From Bordetella parapertussis (GTDB lineage: Bacteria > Pseudomonadota > Gammaproteobacteria > Burkholderiales > Burkholderiaceae_B): 51,933 nucleotides of DNA. Positions within the stretch are counted from its first letter, which is position 1. The number at the start of each line of letters is the position of its first letter. The translations under genes and the position numbers were made by a program. The notes under the pieces were generated by a model. That model worked only from the letters and a program-made list of their open reading frames with translations. It was not told where the DNA came from and did not search any database. This document shows, in pieces, positions 27,105 to 36,549 of this stretch. The stretch spans positions 1 through 51,933 of the forward strand of contig CALQNE010000001.1 in assembly GCA_943331855.1 (NCBI GenBank), given 5' to 3'.

Positions 27105-28130
27105 TTATGATTTTTTTTGCTGTTGCTCAAGCCAGGCGAGCAGCCGAGTCACACCTTCTTTCATGGTCACGATTGGTTTCCAACCGATCACTTCACCCGC
27201 CTTATCGTGAGGGATATGAAATGCGCCACCCGAAGTTAAACGCACTTTGCCTGGTGGGTCAGGGCGAATCTCTGGTTTAAGCGAGCTCTTGCAATAATCG
27301 AGGACAAGCTGAACAAGCTCGCCCGTCGTAATTGGAGCCGGCCCTGACACATTGACGGCCACATCAGTCGCCGCGCTTTGCAACGCCGCCATATTGGCGC
27401 GCGCAACGTCTGACACATGAACAAAATGCTTGGTGTCGGTCCCGTCGCCTGGCAGCACAGGCGCCTGCCCTGTACGGACCAGATCATAGGTTTCCATGAT
27501 GTACAGTGAATTCGCCGCACGATAGTGTTGACACTCGCCGTATACCGTTGAATATCGCAAGACGACATAGTCTTGCCCCGCGCTTTGATGATAATGACGG
27601 CATAACTGCTCGCCCATGATTTTTGAGGCGCCATACAAGATCGCTGCAGGGGGTGCGCCGACGGAATAAAACGGCGTTTCTTCGTGAAGCGCGCCTTTAA
27701 TTCCGGTGCCGTAGCCGTACACCGCATTTGACGAAGCAAACACAATCTTTTTAACCTGATTGATGCGACAGGCTTCAAGCATGTTTTGCGCACCACGAAT
27801 GTTCACATCAACGGCTTGCCAAGGCGTTTGCGAAAAGCCCAAGGTCATGTAGGCGGCAAGGTGTACTACGCCATCCACGCCTTTAGTCGCATCCAATAAA
27901 TCGGGCAAGCGCATCAAGTCAGCGCGCACAATTTTGATGCGAGGATCATTTTGCAAGTGCGCGATCGCATCCATCGAACCAAATGAAAAGTTGTCGAGCA
28001 ACAGAACTTCGCGCGCACCTTCTTTTAACAATAAGTCAGCTGTATGCGAACCCACTAAGCTCGCCGCGCCAGCGATCAAAATACGCGATTCTTTGATATT
28101 TAGGGCTTTGCCTTGTTTAACGCTTGTCAT
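27105..28130 (-). CDS. Extended SDR: NAD-dependent epimerase/dehydratase family protein
   Basis: A 341-residue cytoplasmic oxidoreductase of the extended short-chain family (sugar-nucleotide epimerase/uronate dehydrogenase type). The cofactor motif is ILIAGAASLVGSHTAD (residues 17-32), where the middle glycine of GxxGxxG is Ser24. The active site is VFASSNAVYG and YGASK (Tyr-x3-Lys). DNFSFGSMDA points to NAD rather than NADP. C-terminal motifs (VLPGDGTDTKHFVHVSDVARA, GWKPIVTMKEGV) fit UDP-glucose 4-epimerase relatives. The true substrate is unknown. It is in a cluster with a PLP ammonia-lyase and two organic-acid binding proteins rather than with polysaccharide genes. Confidence 0.82.
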   Translation of the reverse strand: MTSVKQGKALNIKESRILIAGAASLVGSHTADLLLKEGAREVLLLDNFSFGSMDAIAHLQNDPRIKIVRADLMRLPDLLDATKGVDGVVHLAAYMTLGFSQTPWQAVDVNIRGAQNMLEACRINQVKKIVFASSNAVYGYGTGIKGALHEETPFYSVGAPPAAILYGASKIMGEQLCRHYHQSAGQDYVVLRYSTVYGECQHYRAANSLYIMETYDLVRTGQAPVLPGDGTDTKHFVHVSDVARANMAALQSAATDVAVNVSGPAPITTGELVQLVLDYCKSSLKPEIRPDPPGKVRLTSGGAFHIPHDKAGEVIGWKPIVTMKEGVTRLLAWLEQQQKKS

Positions 28131-28166
28131 GTTTAGTTTGTCTCGTTTGAATTTAATTAGAATTTT

Positions 28167-29087
28167 TTATGTTGTGGGCTTTAGATAGATCGGCGCAACA
28201 GACTCAAGAGGCGTCATCACCAAATTTAAATCAGAGTCAATGGGCGCAGCGCTCACGTTATCAACCGATAACGAAGCTAAATTGTCTCGCGACAATAAGG
28301 GCTCGCCCGGCAAGCATTCAAATGCCCTCGCTTGCAAACGCCCTAAAGCCATCGGCAGATCGACAACCACACGCGGGTGACCGCTCCAGAGCGCGGCGAG
28401 CTTCACGAGCTCACCCAACGTATAGACGCGAGGACCCGCCAAATCGTAGGTTTTATTGGCTGCCGCCGGCAACGTCAATGCGTTCATCACCCCAGTTGCC
28501 ACGTCACCCACAAAAACCGGTTGCATTTTTGCGTGTGCGCCGGCAATCGGCAGCACGAACAAGAAACGCGCAAGCTGCGCAAACATATTCATAAACTTGT
28601 CTTCTGGGCCAAACACGACCGAAGGCCTGAAAATCGTGAAGTCGCCCTGACTCGCCGAGGCAAAGGTATTGCGAATGGCCTGCTCACCAGCCCCTTTAGA
28701 ACGCAAGTAACCACTTGGCCCTTGCAGGTCTGCCCCAAGAGCACTGATATGAATAAACCGCTTGACCTGATGCGTTCGGCAAGCCTGAGCGATGCGTCGC
28801 GGCAATTGCACATGCGCACGATCAAAGTCAGGCCCGTAGGGCTGCCCTTCACGACTATGCAAAATGCCAACAAAGTTCATGACAATATCGCAACCCGCCA
28901 CCAACCTCTCAAGGGTTGCATCATCATGAATATCGGCCTGAATCACCGTGACCGTGGGGTGCACCAACAGCGCACGACCATGCTGAAACTGACGGGTGGG
29001 CACGTGTACTACATGCCCTTGCGCCACGAGACGACCGATCACTTGTCGCCCGATAAATCCCGCCCCACCAATTGCCAAAATTCTCAT
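28167..29087 (-). CDS. NAD(P)-binding SDR, complex I NDUFA9-like
   Basis: A 306-residue atypical SDR related to NDUFA9, an accessory subunit of mitochondrial complex I. It has MRILAIGGAGFIGRQVIGRLVAQGH (intact GxxGxxG), ADIHDD, MNFVGIL, HISALGADLQGPSGYLRSKGAGEQ and FRPSVVFGPEDKF. The tyrosine of YxxxK is kept in GYLRSKG. The ATG at 29087 with a GGGGGT site is preferred over a TTG at 29108. In bacteria such proteins are thought to act in quinone or lipid metabolism or as chaperones, without proof. It lies 17 bases after the ammonia-lyase gene. Confidence 0.83.
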   Translation of the reverse strand: MRILAIGGAGFIGRQVIGRLVAQGHVVHVPTRQFQHGRALLVHPTVTVIQADIHDDATLERLVAGCDIVMNFVGILHSREGQPYGPDFDRAHVQLPRRIAQACRTHQVKRFIHISALGADLQGPSGYLRSKGAGEQAIRNTFASASQGDFTIFRPSVVFGPEDKFMNMFAQLARFLFVLPIAGAHAKMQPVFVGDVATGVMNALTLPAAANKTYDLAGPRVYTLGELVKLAALWSGHPRVVVDLPMALGRLQARAFECLPGEPLLSRDNLASLSVDNVSAAPIDSDLNLVMTPLESVAPIYLKPTT

Positions 29088-29104
29088 ACCACCCCCAAAA
29101 GCAC

Positions 29105-30076
29105 TCAATCTTGCGTCACAAAACCCGCATAGGACTTCAAGTCTACATTACCACCACTCAAGATCACGCCAACGCGCGCGCCCTTCGGCACGGATAGTGC
29201 GCCGTGCATGATCGCCGCGGCACCCAGACAACCCGTCGGCTCAACAACAATCTTCATCCGCTCACCAAAAAACTTCATCGTGGCAATCAGTTGGGGATCT
29301 GTAACGGTCAAAATGTCCTTCACCTTTTGTTTAATCACGCCAAACGTCAATTGACCCAGGTAAAGGGTCAACGCGCCATCGGCAATCGAGCGGGGAGGTT
29401 CGATGCGTACCACCTCGCCTTTACGCAAGGACTGCTGGCCATCGTTGCCCGCCTCGGGCTCAACACCATACACCTGACACTTGGGGCTCAGCGCATGTGC
29501 AGACAAGGCACTGCCTGCCAATAACCCGCCGCCGCCCACGCAAACCAATAAATAATCGAGTTCACCCACGTCTTCGATCAATTCTTTTGCGGCAGTTCCT
29601 TGGCCAGCAATCACATGAAGGTGGTCATAAGGAGGAATAATCACCATGCCAGTTTTCTGCTGAATGGCGCGCGCAACGTCTTCGCGATCATCTTTATAGC
29701 GGTCATAGGAGACCACGGTCGCGCCATAACCTTCGGTCGCCGCTTTTTTAGCCACAGGCGCATCGTGCGGCATGACAATCGTCGTGGCGACCCCGAGCAA
29801 CTTACCCGACAAAGCGATTGCCTGTGCATGATTGCCGGACGAGTAGGTCAAAACCCCAGCGCGTCGCTGCTCGGGCGATAAATTCGCAATCGCGTTATAG
29901 CCACCTCTGAACTTAAACGCCCCCATCCGCTGCAGGTTTTCACACTTAAAAAACAGCTTGGCACCGGTGAGCTGATCCGCCGTGTCTGAAGTCATCACAG
30001 GGGTGCGGTGCGCAACACCCTTCAGGGTGGCCGCAGCATGAACAACATCATCATAAGTGGGCAAAATCAGCGACAT
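29105..30076 (-). CDS. PLP-dependent threonine/serine dehydratase, threo-3-hydroxyaspartate ammonia-lyase-like
   Basis: A 323-residue fold-type II PLP enzyme. Lys55 in [11 protein letters not shown] is the PLP lysine, SSGNHAQA (79-86) binds the substrate carboxylate, and GGGGLLAG (181-188) binds the phosphate. There is no C-terminal ACT regulatory domain, so it is a catabolic form. The stretch [16 protein letters not shown]...IADGALT...[19 protein letters not shown] resembles serine racemase and L-threo-3-hydroxyaspartate ammonia-lyase more than threonine deaminase. That reaction gives oxaloacetate and ammonia. The open frame begins at 30151, but the ATG at 30076 fits the family. It leads the five-gene cluster and diverges from ruvB. 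Confidence 0.85.
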   Translation of the reverse strand: MSLILPTYDDVVHAAATLKGVAHRTPVMTSDTADQLTGAKLFFKCENLQRMGAFKFRGGYNAIANLSPEQRRAGVLTYSSGNHAQAIALSGKLLGVATTIVMPHDAPVAKKAATEGYGATVVSYDRYKDDREDVARAIQQKTGMVIIPPYDHLHVIAGQGTAAKELIEDVGELDYLLVCVGGGGLLAGSALSAHALSPKCQVYGVEPEAGNDGQQSLRKGEVVRIEPPRSIADGALTLYLGQLTFGVIKQKVKDILTVTDPQLIATMKFFGERMKIVVEPTGCLGAAAIMHGALSVPKGARVGVILSGGNVDLKSYAGFVTQD

Positions 30077-30176
30077 AAGTTTTTCTCTGAATAAGGGGAT
30101 AAATGTGGGGGATAGTGTACGATTGTCTGGGCGATTTTGCGCCAACCGCAATTCTGATATTAAAGATCATACTTTC

Positions 30177-31244
30177 ATGGCTATTCAATCCGACTCTTTG
30201 AGCGCTCGTTCCGAGCCAACCCGCTTGGTCGCCCCGCAGGCCACCTCGCCGAACGAAGAGTCAATCGAACGTGCCCTGCGCCCCCGAGCCCTAGAAGAAT
30301 ACGTAGGCCAGCAGCGGGTACGCGAGCAATTACAAATTTTTATCTCAGCGGCCCGCAATCGACAAGAGTCGCTTGATCACGTCTTGTTATTTGGACCGCC
30401 CGGCTTAGGTAAAACGACGCTAGCGCACATCATCGCCCACGAAATGGGGGTGAATTTACGTCAAACCTCAGGTCCCGTGCTTGAGCGTCCCGGCGATCTC
30501 GCTGCGTTACTGACGAACCTTGAGCGCAATGACGTCTTGTTTATTGATGAAATCCATCGCCTGTCGCCTGTCGTCGAAGAAATTCTGTATCCAGCACTTG
30601 AGGATTTTCAGATTGATATTTTGATTGGCGAAGGGCCTGCTGCACGCAGCGTCAAACTTGATCTCCAGCCTTTTACGCTCGTCGGTGCGACCACGCGTGC
30701 CGGCATGCTCACCAATCCCCTGCGGGACCGATTCGGTATCGTGTCTAGGCTTGAGTTTTATACGCCTGAAGAGCTCACGCGTATTGCCACACGCAGTGCC
30801 GGCCTATTACAAGTACCCATCACACCCGAAGGCGCCTCAGAAGTCGCCCGACGCGCGCGCGGCACGCCCCGTATCGCCAACCGGTTACTGCGTCGCGTCC
30901 GTGACTATGCTCAAGTCAAAGCCGACGGCACGATTGACGCAACCGTGGCAAATGCCGCGCTTTCGATGCTTGAAGTCGATCCGCAAGGCCTTGACTTGAT
31001 GGATCGCAAACTTTTAGAAGCCATCATTCATAAATTTGATGGCGGGCCGGTCGGAGTCGACAGCTTAGCCGCGGCCATTGGCGAAGAGCGTGACACGATC
31101 GAAGATGTAATTGAACCGTATCTGATTCAGCACGGCTATCTGCAACGCACCTCACGGGGTCGCATGGCGACGCAAACAACTTGGCGCCACTTAGGCTTAA
31201 AGCCGCCGAGCACCGCAAGTCAAGGCGGCGAGCTGTTCGAATAA
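30177..31244 (+). CDS. ruvB: Holliday junction branch-migration helicase RuvB
   Basis: AAA+ motor that drives branch migration with RuvA. The 355-residue protein has [21 protein letters not shown], Walker [10 protein letters not shown], Walker B FIDEIHRL, sensor GATTRAG and [12 protein letters not shown], and the C-terminal winged helix [16 protein letters not shown]. The open frame begins at 30057, but the ATG at 30177 is the family start and leaves a 100-base divergent promoter region. It is about 5.1 kb away from ruvA, separated by genes on the other strand, so it needs its own promoter. Confidence 0.96.
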   Translation: MAIQSDSLSARSEPTRLVAPQATSPNEESIERALRPRALEEYVGQQRVREQLQIFISAARNRQESLDHVLLFGPPGLGKTTLAHIIAHEMGVNLRQTSGPVLERPGDLAALLTNLERNDVLFIDEIHRLSPVVEEILYPALEDFQIDILIGEGPAARSVKLDLQPFTLVGATTRAGMLTNPLRDRFGIVSRLEFYTPEELTRIATRSAGLLQVPITPEGASEVARRARGTPRIANRLLRRVRDYAQVKADGTIDATVANAALSMLEVDPQGLDLMDRKLLEAIIHKFDGGPVGVDSLAAAIGEERDTIEDVIEPYLIQHGYLQRTSRGRMATQTTWRHLGLKPPSTASQGGELFE

Positions 31245-31286
31245 GCTTAGATAACGTCTGATCGCTTAACCAGACGCTAGGCTGAC

Positions 31287-33149
31287 TTACTCAGCATCTT
31301 CGAATTCAGCAATACACGCCAAGATCGACTCGCCGTAAGACTCAAGCTTACGAACCCCCACACCATTGACATGACTCAATAACTCAAGATTATCTGGGCG
31401 AGCAAGTGCGATTTCACGCAGGGTTGCGTCATGAAAAATGACATAGGCGGGCACACCATGGCTTCTCGCAATACCGGCGCGCCAGTTTCGCAGTGCCTCA
31501 AAAATCGGTTGCGCCGCCAAAGGCAGTTCAGGTTGCAACGCTTTACCCCGCGGCGTACTGCTCGTTCGACCCGTGCGCTCGGACGTCCGTTCGGCTTCAC
31601 GGCGCAGCATGAGTGTGCGCTCGCCTTTTAGTACCGCGCGACTTTGATCGGTGAGCGCCAGCGTACCGTAACCCTCTTGATCGACCATCAGCAAACCGTA
31701 GGCGAGGAGCTGGCGCAAGACGCTGCGCCAAGCCTGCTCAGACAGATCTTGCCCAATCCCAAAAACCGACAGTGACGCATGGCCATGCTCGAGCACCCGA
31801 GGCGTTTGCTTGCCCCGCAAAATGTCAATTAAATGACCCGCGCCATAGCGCTGTCCGCGTTCTTTCCAGAGTCGATAAATAGCCGACAGCATTTTTTGTG
31901 CGGCCACCGTGCCATCCCAGGCCTGAGGTGGAGTCAAACAATTATCGCAATTTCCACATGCCGTCATTGCCTGGCCAAAATATTGCAACAGGCGTTGGCG
32001 GCGGCACGAAATCGTTTCACATAAGCCCAGCATGGCATCAAGCTGCGAACCCAAGCGCCTTCTAAACGCATCGTCGCCATTAGACTCGTCGATCATTCGA
32101 CGCTGTTGCACGACATCTTGTAAACCATAGGCAAGCCAGGCCGTTGCTGGGAGGCCATCGCGACCCGCACGACCCGTTTCTTGGTAATAGCCTTCAACTG
32201 ATTTCGGCATATCAATGTGCGCGACGAAGCGAACATCGGGCTTATCAATCCCCATGCCGAAAGCAATCGTGGCCACCATCACAATGCCATCTTCTCGTAG
32301 GAATCGGGATTGATTCCTGGACCGCACTGCCGCACCCAAACCGGCATGGTAGGGCAACGCCTCAATCCCTTGTTCACATAAAAATTCGGCAGTTTCATCT
32401 ACCTTATTGCGCGAGAGGCAATACACAATCCCCGCGTCACCGGCGTGCTCTTGGCGCAATAGCTGGAGCAGCTGTTTGCGTACCTCTTGTTTTTCGACAA
32501 TGTGATAACGAATATTTGGACGATCAAAACTGGCGACAAAATGCCGCGCTTCGCCCAGCGCTAAGCGCTCGGCAATTTCGCGACGCGTCACGTCGGTCGC
32601 AGTCGCCGTCAACGCAATGCGAGGCACTTCGGGCCAGCGTTCGTGCAACATCGACAAACCAAGGTATTCGGGCCTGAAATCATGCCCCCACTGCGAGACG
32701 CAATGAGCCTCATCAATCGCGAATAGCGCTAGTTTGCCGCGAGACAGCAATTGCAAGCAGCGGTCGGTCAATAAGCGTTCTGGGGCTACGTAAAGCAGAT
32801 CAAGATCTCCGGCTAAAAAAGCCTGCTCGACCTCTCGTGAATCTTGCCAGTCTTGGGTTGAGTTTAAAAAGGCGGCACGCACCCCAAGCTCTTTGAGTGC
32901 ATCGACTTGGTCTTGCATTAACGCAATCAAGGGCGAAATGACAATACCTACACCCGTTCTAACAAGCGCAGGCACCTGATAACAAAGAGATTTTCCGGCA
33001 CCCGTGGGCATCAAGACCAGGGCATCCCCTCCGCCAATGACATGTTCAACAATGGCATGCTGGTCGCCACGAAACGATTCATAACCGAACACGCTAGCAA
33101 GCACCTTGGCGGCACCTAATTCGGCCTTTGCATCAATCATCGTTGTCAT
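31287..33149 (-). CDS. recQ: ATP-dependent DNA helicase RecQ
   Basis: 3'-5' DNA helicase acting in recombinational repair. The 620-residue protein has motif 0/I ([28 protein letters not shown]), [37 protein letters not shown] and [12 protein letters not shown]. The RQC zinc site is made by [12 protein letters not shown]...CGNCDNC, and the C-terminal HRDC domain is around residues 540-620 ([29 protein letters not shown]). All three domains are present. The frame opens at 33290; the ATG at 33149 (MTTMIDAK) is preferred, with an ATG three codons later also possible. Confidence 0.95.
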   Translation of the reverse strand: MTTMIDAKAELGAAKVLASVFGYESFRGDQHAIVEHVIGGGDALVLMPTGAGKSLCYQVPALVRTGVGIVISPLIALMQDQVDALKELGVRAAFLNSTQDWQDSREVEQAFLAGDLDLLYVAPERLLTDRCLQLLSRGKLALFAIDEAHCVSQWGHDFRPEYLGLSMLHERWPEVPRIALTATATDVTRREIAERLALGEARHFVASFDRPNIRYHIVEKQEVRKQLLQLLRQEHAGDAGIVYCLSRNKVDETAEFLCEQGIEALPYHAGLGAAVRSRNQSRFLREDGIVMVATIAFGMGIDKPDVRFVAHIDMPKSVEGYYQETGRAGRDGLPATAWLAYGLQDVVQQRRMIDESNGDDAFRRRLGSQLDAMLGLCETISCRRQRLLQYFGQAMTACGNCDNCLTPPQAWDGTVAAQKMLSAIYRLWKERGQRYGAGHLIDILRGKQTPRVLEHGHASLSVFGIGQDLSEQAWRSVLRQLLAYGLLMVDQEGYGTLALTDQSRAVLKGERTLMLRREAERTSERTGRTSSTPRGKALQPELPLAAQPIFEALRNWRAGIARSHGVPAYVIFHDATLREIALARPDNLELLSHVNGVGVRKLESYGESILACIAEFEDAE

Positions 33150-33255
33150 ATTCGCATTGTAGGGGATTGCCGTTAGACACACATCAGCAAACAAGATCGT
33201 TTCAATTGATTTCAAAGCGCTTGCCCAAAACCGTCGCTCGTTGCACACTTTGGGC

Positions 33256-33972
33256 ATGGACTCCAGAACTGGTATTGAACCCCGCATCAAAGTTCTAGTC
33301 GTCGATGACGATCCGGCGCTTCGCCAACTGCTTGCAGACTATCTGAACAAGCACGGTTTTGACACGCTGGTTGCCCCAGACGCCACTGACTTACCCGCCC
33401 GAATTTTGCGCTTTGCGCCCGAACTTATCGTGCTTGACCGCATGATGCCCGGCGGTGATGGCGCAGAGGCCTGCCGTGCCTTACGCGCTCAGGGTGAAGA
33501 CATCCCTGTCATTCTCTTAACCGCACGCGATGAGTCGGTTGATCGAATTATCGGCCTTGAGGCTGGCGCAGATGACTACGTTGGCAAACCCTTCGATCCG
33601 CGCGAATTACTGGCTCGCATTCAAGCCGTACTGCGCCGCAAGCGTGGCGCCTCGGCCTTAACCAAAAATGCCCCCGTCAAGTTTGGGATCTTCACCTTCG
33701 ATCCGGTCATGCGTCAACTCATGCGCGGTACCGATATGGTCAAGCTCACAGGCGGTGAAATCAATTTGCTTGAAGCACTCATTCGAAATCCCGGCAAACC
33801 GCTCTCTCGCGAGCGGCTCTTAACCTTAGCGCGCGATGACGAATCAGGCGAACGCAACGACCGTGCCATCGATATTGCAATTTTGCGCTTGCGTCGCGCC
33901 CTTGAAGACGATCCCAAGCAACCGCGCTGGATTCAAACAGTCTGGGGCACGGGATACCGTTTTTCGCCGTGA
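33256..33972 (+). CDS. OmpR-family response regulator
   Basis: A 238-residue regulator with an N-terminal receiver domain (acidic pocket DDD at 17-19, phospho-acceptor Asp61 in [13 protein letters not shown], the conserved Thr in LTARDES and Lys in [11 protein letters not shown]). The C-terminal winged-helix domain has [26 protein letters not shown] and [12 protein letters not shown]. The receiver and linker resemble E. coli OmpR and Bordetella RisA. The ATG at 33256 is used; a TTG at 33241 is in frame. Its stop overlaps the kinase GTG start by four bases, so the pair is coupled. Target genes are not evident. Confidence 0.9.
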   Translation: MDSRTGIEPRIKVLVVDDDPALRQLLADYLNKHGFDTLVAPDATDLPARILRFAPELIVLDRMMPGGDGAEACRALRAQGEDIPVILLTARDESVDRIIGLEAGADDYVGKPFDPRELLARIQAVLRRKRGASALTKNAPVKFGIFTFDPVMRQLMRGTDMVKLTGGEINLLEALIRNPGKPLSRERLLTLARDDESGERNDRAIDIAILRLRRALEDDPKQPRWIQTVWGTGYRFSP

Positions 33973-35477
33973 GTACGCCGTTTTTTTTGCTACCGCAATC
34001 CTTTCGCACGAGGCTCACGTTGCTGATACTCGCGACGGTGCTTGCGGGCCAGGCGGCGACGCTCTATCTGGTTTCGATTTATCAACGCGACCATGCTCAA
34101 ACGGTTGCCCTGGATTTATTAGCGACCACGATCCGTACCCTGCAGTACTCAATGGAACACGTACCGCCCCCTGAACGCGCTGAATTTGTCAGGCGCGCTT
34201 CTCAAGGGCACTGGCGAATGTGGGCCAAACCTCTGCCCAACGAAGCCAGACTTCAACGCAGGGCCGCACGGGCAGAGCGCGCCGCGACTCGTATGCCAGC
34301 ACCCAAAGATGGCCAGGCACCTCGCGGATCTACGTCAGAGTCGAGCACGAATCCAAATCGAGCAACGCCCTCTGAAGCGTCAACACTTGCACCCGCCAAA
34401 CTCATCCCACCCGAAGAATTTGGCGCCGACGACATGCGGCGCGGCCTCGTCAGACTCATCGGACGCTTGAACAACAGACTGAGCGGGGACAGTCGTGTTG
34501 CGCTATCTCGCGGTCCCATCCCAGAAATTTATATTTCGCTTACCCGGCCAAATGAAACCGAAGTGCCTAGGCACCGCGAATGGTTGGTCATCCCGCTCGA
34601 TCGTATTGATCCGCCGGTCGCGACATCACTCGTGATATGGTGGCTCGCCGGCCTTGCTTTGGTGCTGCTGATCGCCGCGTGGTTCTCCTGGCATATCACC
34701 CAACCGATCACTCGACTCGTTGATGCCACCGATCGGCTCGCGGCAGGCAAACCTGCACGGGTTGAGCCCGCCGGCCCCACCGAAATCAAGCGCTTAGGCG
34801 AACGTTTTAACGCCATGCTCGAAGCGTTGAGCCAATCCGAGGCCACGCGCCGAACCCTGCTGGCCGGATTGCCGCATGATCTCAAGGCACCCCTATCGCG
34901 CATGTGGTTACGCATCGAGATGACCGAGGACGTCGCACTGAAAGATGGAATGCGTAAAGATTTACAAGATATGCAGCATATGGTGGATCAGTTTATTCAA
35001 TATGTACGAGGCTCCGATCCTGCAACCTACCATTTTGAAAAATTCGCACTGAACGACTGGATCATCGAACGCGTTGCAAACTGGAATAGTGCGCGCACTG
35101 AGGTTGTACTGAGCAACACGTCTGCGGTTGTTTTAGTTAACGCGGACAGCGTGGCGCTCTCGCGCCTGCTCGACAATTTGATTAGTAATGCAGTGCATCA
35201 CGGTGCGCCACCGGTCGAGATCACACTCAGCGCGACCGACGACTGGACGTTGCTCACAGTGAGCGACCACGGCCCAGGCATTGCCCCTGCAAAACGAACC
35301 GAGGCGCTCAAACCTTTTGTGCGGCTTGACGAGGCGCGCACGCGAACGGGCAACGTTGGTTTAGGATTAGCGCTCGCCGAAGCCATTGCCCAAGCCCATG
35401 GCGGCACACTCAGTTTGGATCAAGCCTCGCATGGGGGCTTAGAAGTCAACGTTCGTCTACCCCGGCTCAGCGCCTAA
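33969..35477 (+). CDS. EnvZ/RisS-like sensor histidine kinase
   Basis: A 502-residue membrane kinase. Helix 1 is at about 15-37, a periplasmic region of about 180 residues follows, and helix 2 is at 221-241. HAMP (242-295) is next, then the H-box LLAGLPHDLKAPLSRMWLRIEM with His303, and the ATPase motifs NLISNAVHHG, DHGPGIA and GLGLALAEAIAQAHGG. The H-box is EnvZ-like (EnvZ has GVSHDLRTPLTRIR). The periplasmic part contains an Arg/Ala- then Ser/Pro/Thr-rich low-complexity stretch (about 90-145). The start codon is GTG, overlapping the regulator stop. The signal sensed is unknown. Confidence 0.9.
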   Translation: MSTPFFLLPQSFRTRLTLLILATVLAGQAATLYLVSIYQRDHAQTVALDLLATTIRTLQYSMEHVPPPERAEFVRRASQGHWRMWAKPLPNEARLQRRAARAERAATRMPAPKDGQAPRGSTSESSTNPNRATPSEASTLAPAKLIPPEEFGADDMRRGLVRLIGRLNNRLSGDSRVALSRGPIPEIYISLTRPNETEVPRHREWLVIPLDRIDPPVATSLVIWWLAGLALVLLIAAWFSWHITQPITRLVDATDRLAAGKPARVEPAGPTEIKRLGERFNAMLEALSQSEATRRTLLAGLPHDLKAPLSRMWLRIEMTEDVALKDGMRKDLQDMQHMVDQFIQYVRGSDPATYHFEKFALNDWIIERVANWNSARTEVVLSNTSAVVLVNADSVALSRLLDNLISNAVHHGAPPVEITLSATDDWTLLTVSDHGPGIAPAKRTEALKPFVRLDEARTRTGNVGLGLALAEAIAQAHGGTLSLDQASHGGLEVNVRLPRLSA

Positions 35478-35523
35478 ACTGCGAACTACGTTACGCAGTG
35501 TGTTGGCGCAAACCAAGAAACGA

Positions 35524-36549
35524 CTAGGGTGCACGTCCAAACAAATCGCGATACGTCACGAGATTAAAAATAACCATGATCGGCAACACAATTAACGTTG
35601 CCACTAGCACAAGCTGCAGAGAACCTGCTGCGGCGGCCGCATCCCATAAGGTGAGCTGATCCAGTACGACAAAGGGAAACATACTGTAGGTCAAACCACT
35701 GAGTAGCGCGATGAAGACGATCAAACACAAAACAAACGGCACCCAGACCAAGTGGCGGTAACGAGGCTGAATCACGCGCGTCAGACTCATGTCTATGCCC
35801 ACAAAACAAACCAACATCAACAGCCAGACCGGAGCGGCCATGACAAGATTTGTCGCGCTGCTCCATTTATAAAAAATGGCCGGGTTCGCCAACCCAAGCG
35901 CGATGGAGACAGCAACCATTCCCGCAGCGGCCCAGCGAATGGCATGACGCGCCCACTGCGCAGCAAAAAGCTGTAAGGCACCCTCTAACCGCATGACCAA
36001 CCAGCTTGCGCCTAGCAAGGCGTAGGCTGCGATTGCAGACAGGCCAACAAAAGCGATAAACCAATAGGCGGGCGCGTCTTGCTTGGCCCCCAACACGAGC
36101 TGGGCAATCAATACGCCATGCCCTAGTGCCGTCATCAAGGACGCGAGCCAAAATAAGGCAATCCAACGACCCCGTTTATCGGTGGGCGCGCGAATGCGAA
36201 ACTCAAAGGCAACACTGCGCAACATCACCCCCAGCACCGTCATTGACATCGGCACATACAAATCACCGAGGACAACGCCCCAGGCTAAGGGAAACGCGGT
36301 TAAAAAGAGTCCAAGCGCCAACAGCCACCAAAAGCCATTTGCATCCCGCCAAGGACTCAAAATCACCATCAGTCGTGGACGAGATTGTTCGGGCGCCAAC
36401 AGCACCAGCACCCCGACCCCAATATCAAAACCATCAAAAAGCGCCCCGCCCACAATCAGCATAAATAGCAAGGCCATCATGAGCAGCGGCATCCAGAAGG
36501 CGGGCGTGCTCACGCTTAAACCCAGGGAAGCTGCCAGCGCGTCAATCAT
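35524..36549 (-). CDS. cydB: Cytochrome bd-type oxidase subunit II (CydB-like)
   Basis: A 341-residue inner-membrane protein with about eight hydrophobic helices. Motifs are GGALFDGFDIGVGVLVLL, SPWRDANGFWWLLALGLFLTAFPLAWG, LYVPMSMTVLGVMLRSVAFEFR and, near the end, LTYSMFPFVVLDQLTLWDAAAA, all typical of CydB. The open frame extends to 36585, but the ATG at 36549 is used; it overlaps the subunit I stop by 8 bases. Subunit II is much closer to the standard family than its partner. It converges on the kinase gene. Confidence 0.88.
   Translation of the reverse strand: MIDALAASLGLSVSTPAFWMPLLMMALLFMLIVGGALFDGFDIGVGVLVLLAPEQSRPRLMVILSPWRDANGFWWLLALGLFLTAFPLAWGVVLGDLYVPMSMTVLGVMLRSVAFEFRIRAPTDKRGRWIALFWLASLMTALGHGVLIAQLVLGAKQDAPAYWFIAFVGLSAIAAYALLGASWLVMRLEGALQLFAAQWARHAIRWAAAGMVAVSIALGLANPAIFYKWSSATNLVMAAPVWLLMLVCFVGIDMSLTRVIQPRYRHLVWVPFVLCLIVFIALLSGLTYSMFPFVVLDQLTLWDAAAAAGSLQLVLVATLIVLPIMVIFNLVTYRDLFGRAP

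Noticed and set aside
28377..29132. 251-residue open frame on the plus strand
   Set aside because: It lies opposite the NDUFA9-like SDR gene, has no domain, and is rich in His, Arg and Thr as expected for a shadow frame.
31245..31286. Inverted repeat CGTCTG/CAGACG between ruvB and recQ
   Set aside because: Only 6 bp, with no T-run on either side; not enough to call a terminator.
32144..32677. 177-residue plus-strand open frame within recQ
   Set aside because: It is antisense to conserved helicase motifs and has no ribosome site or family match.
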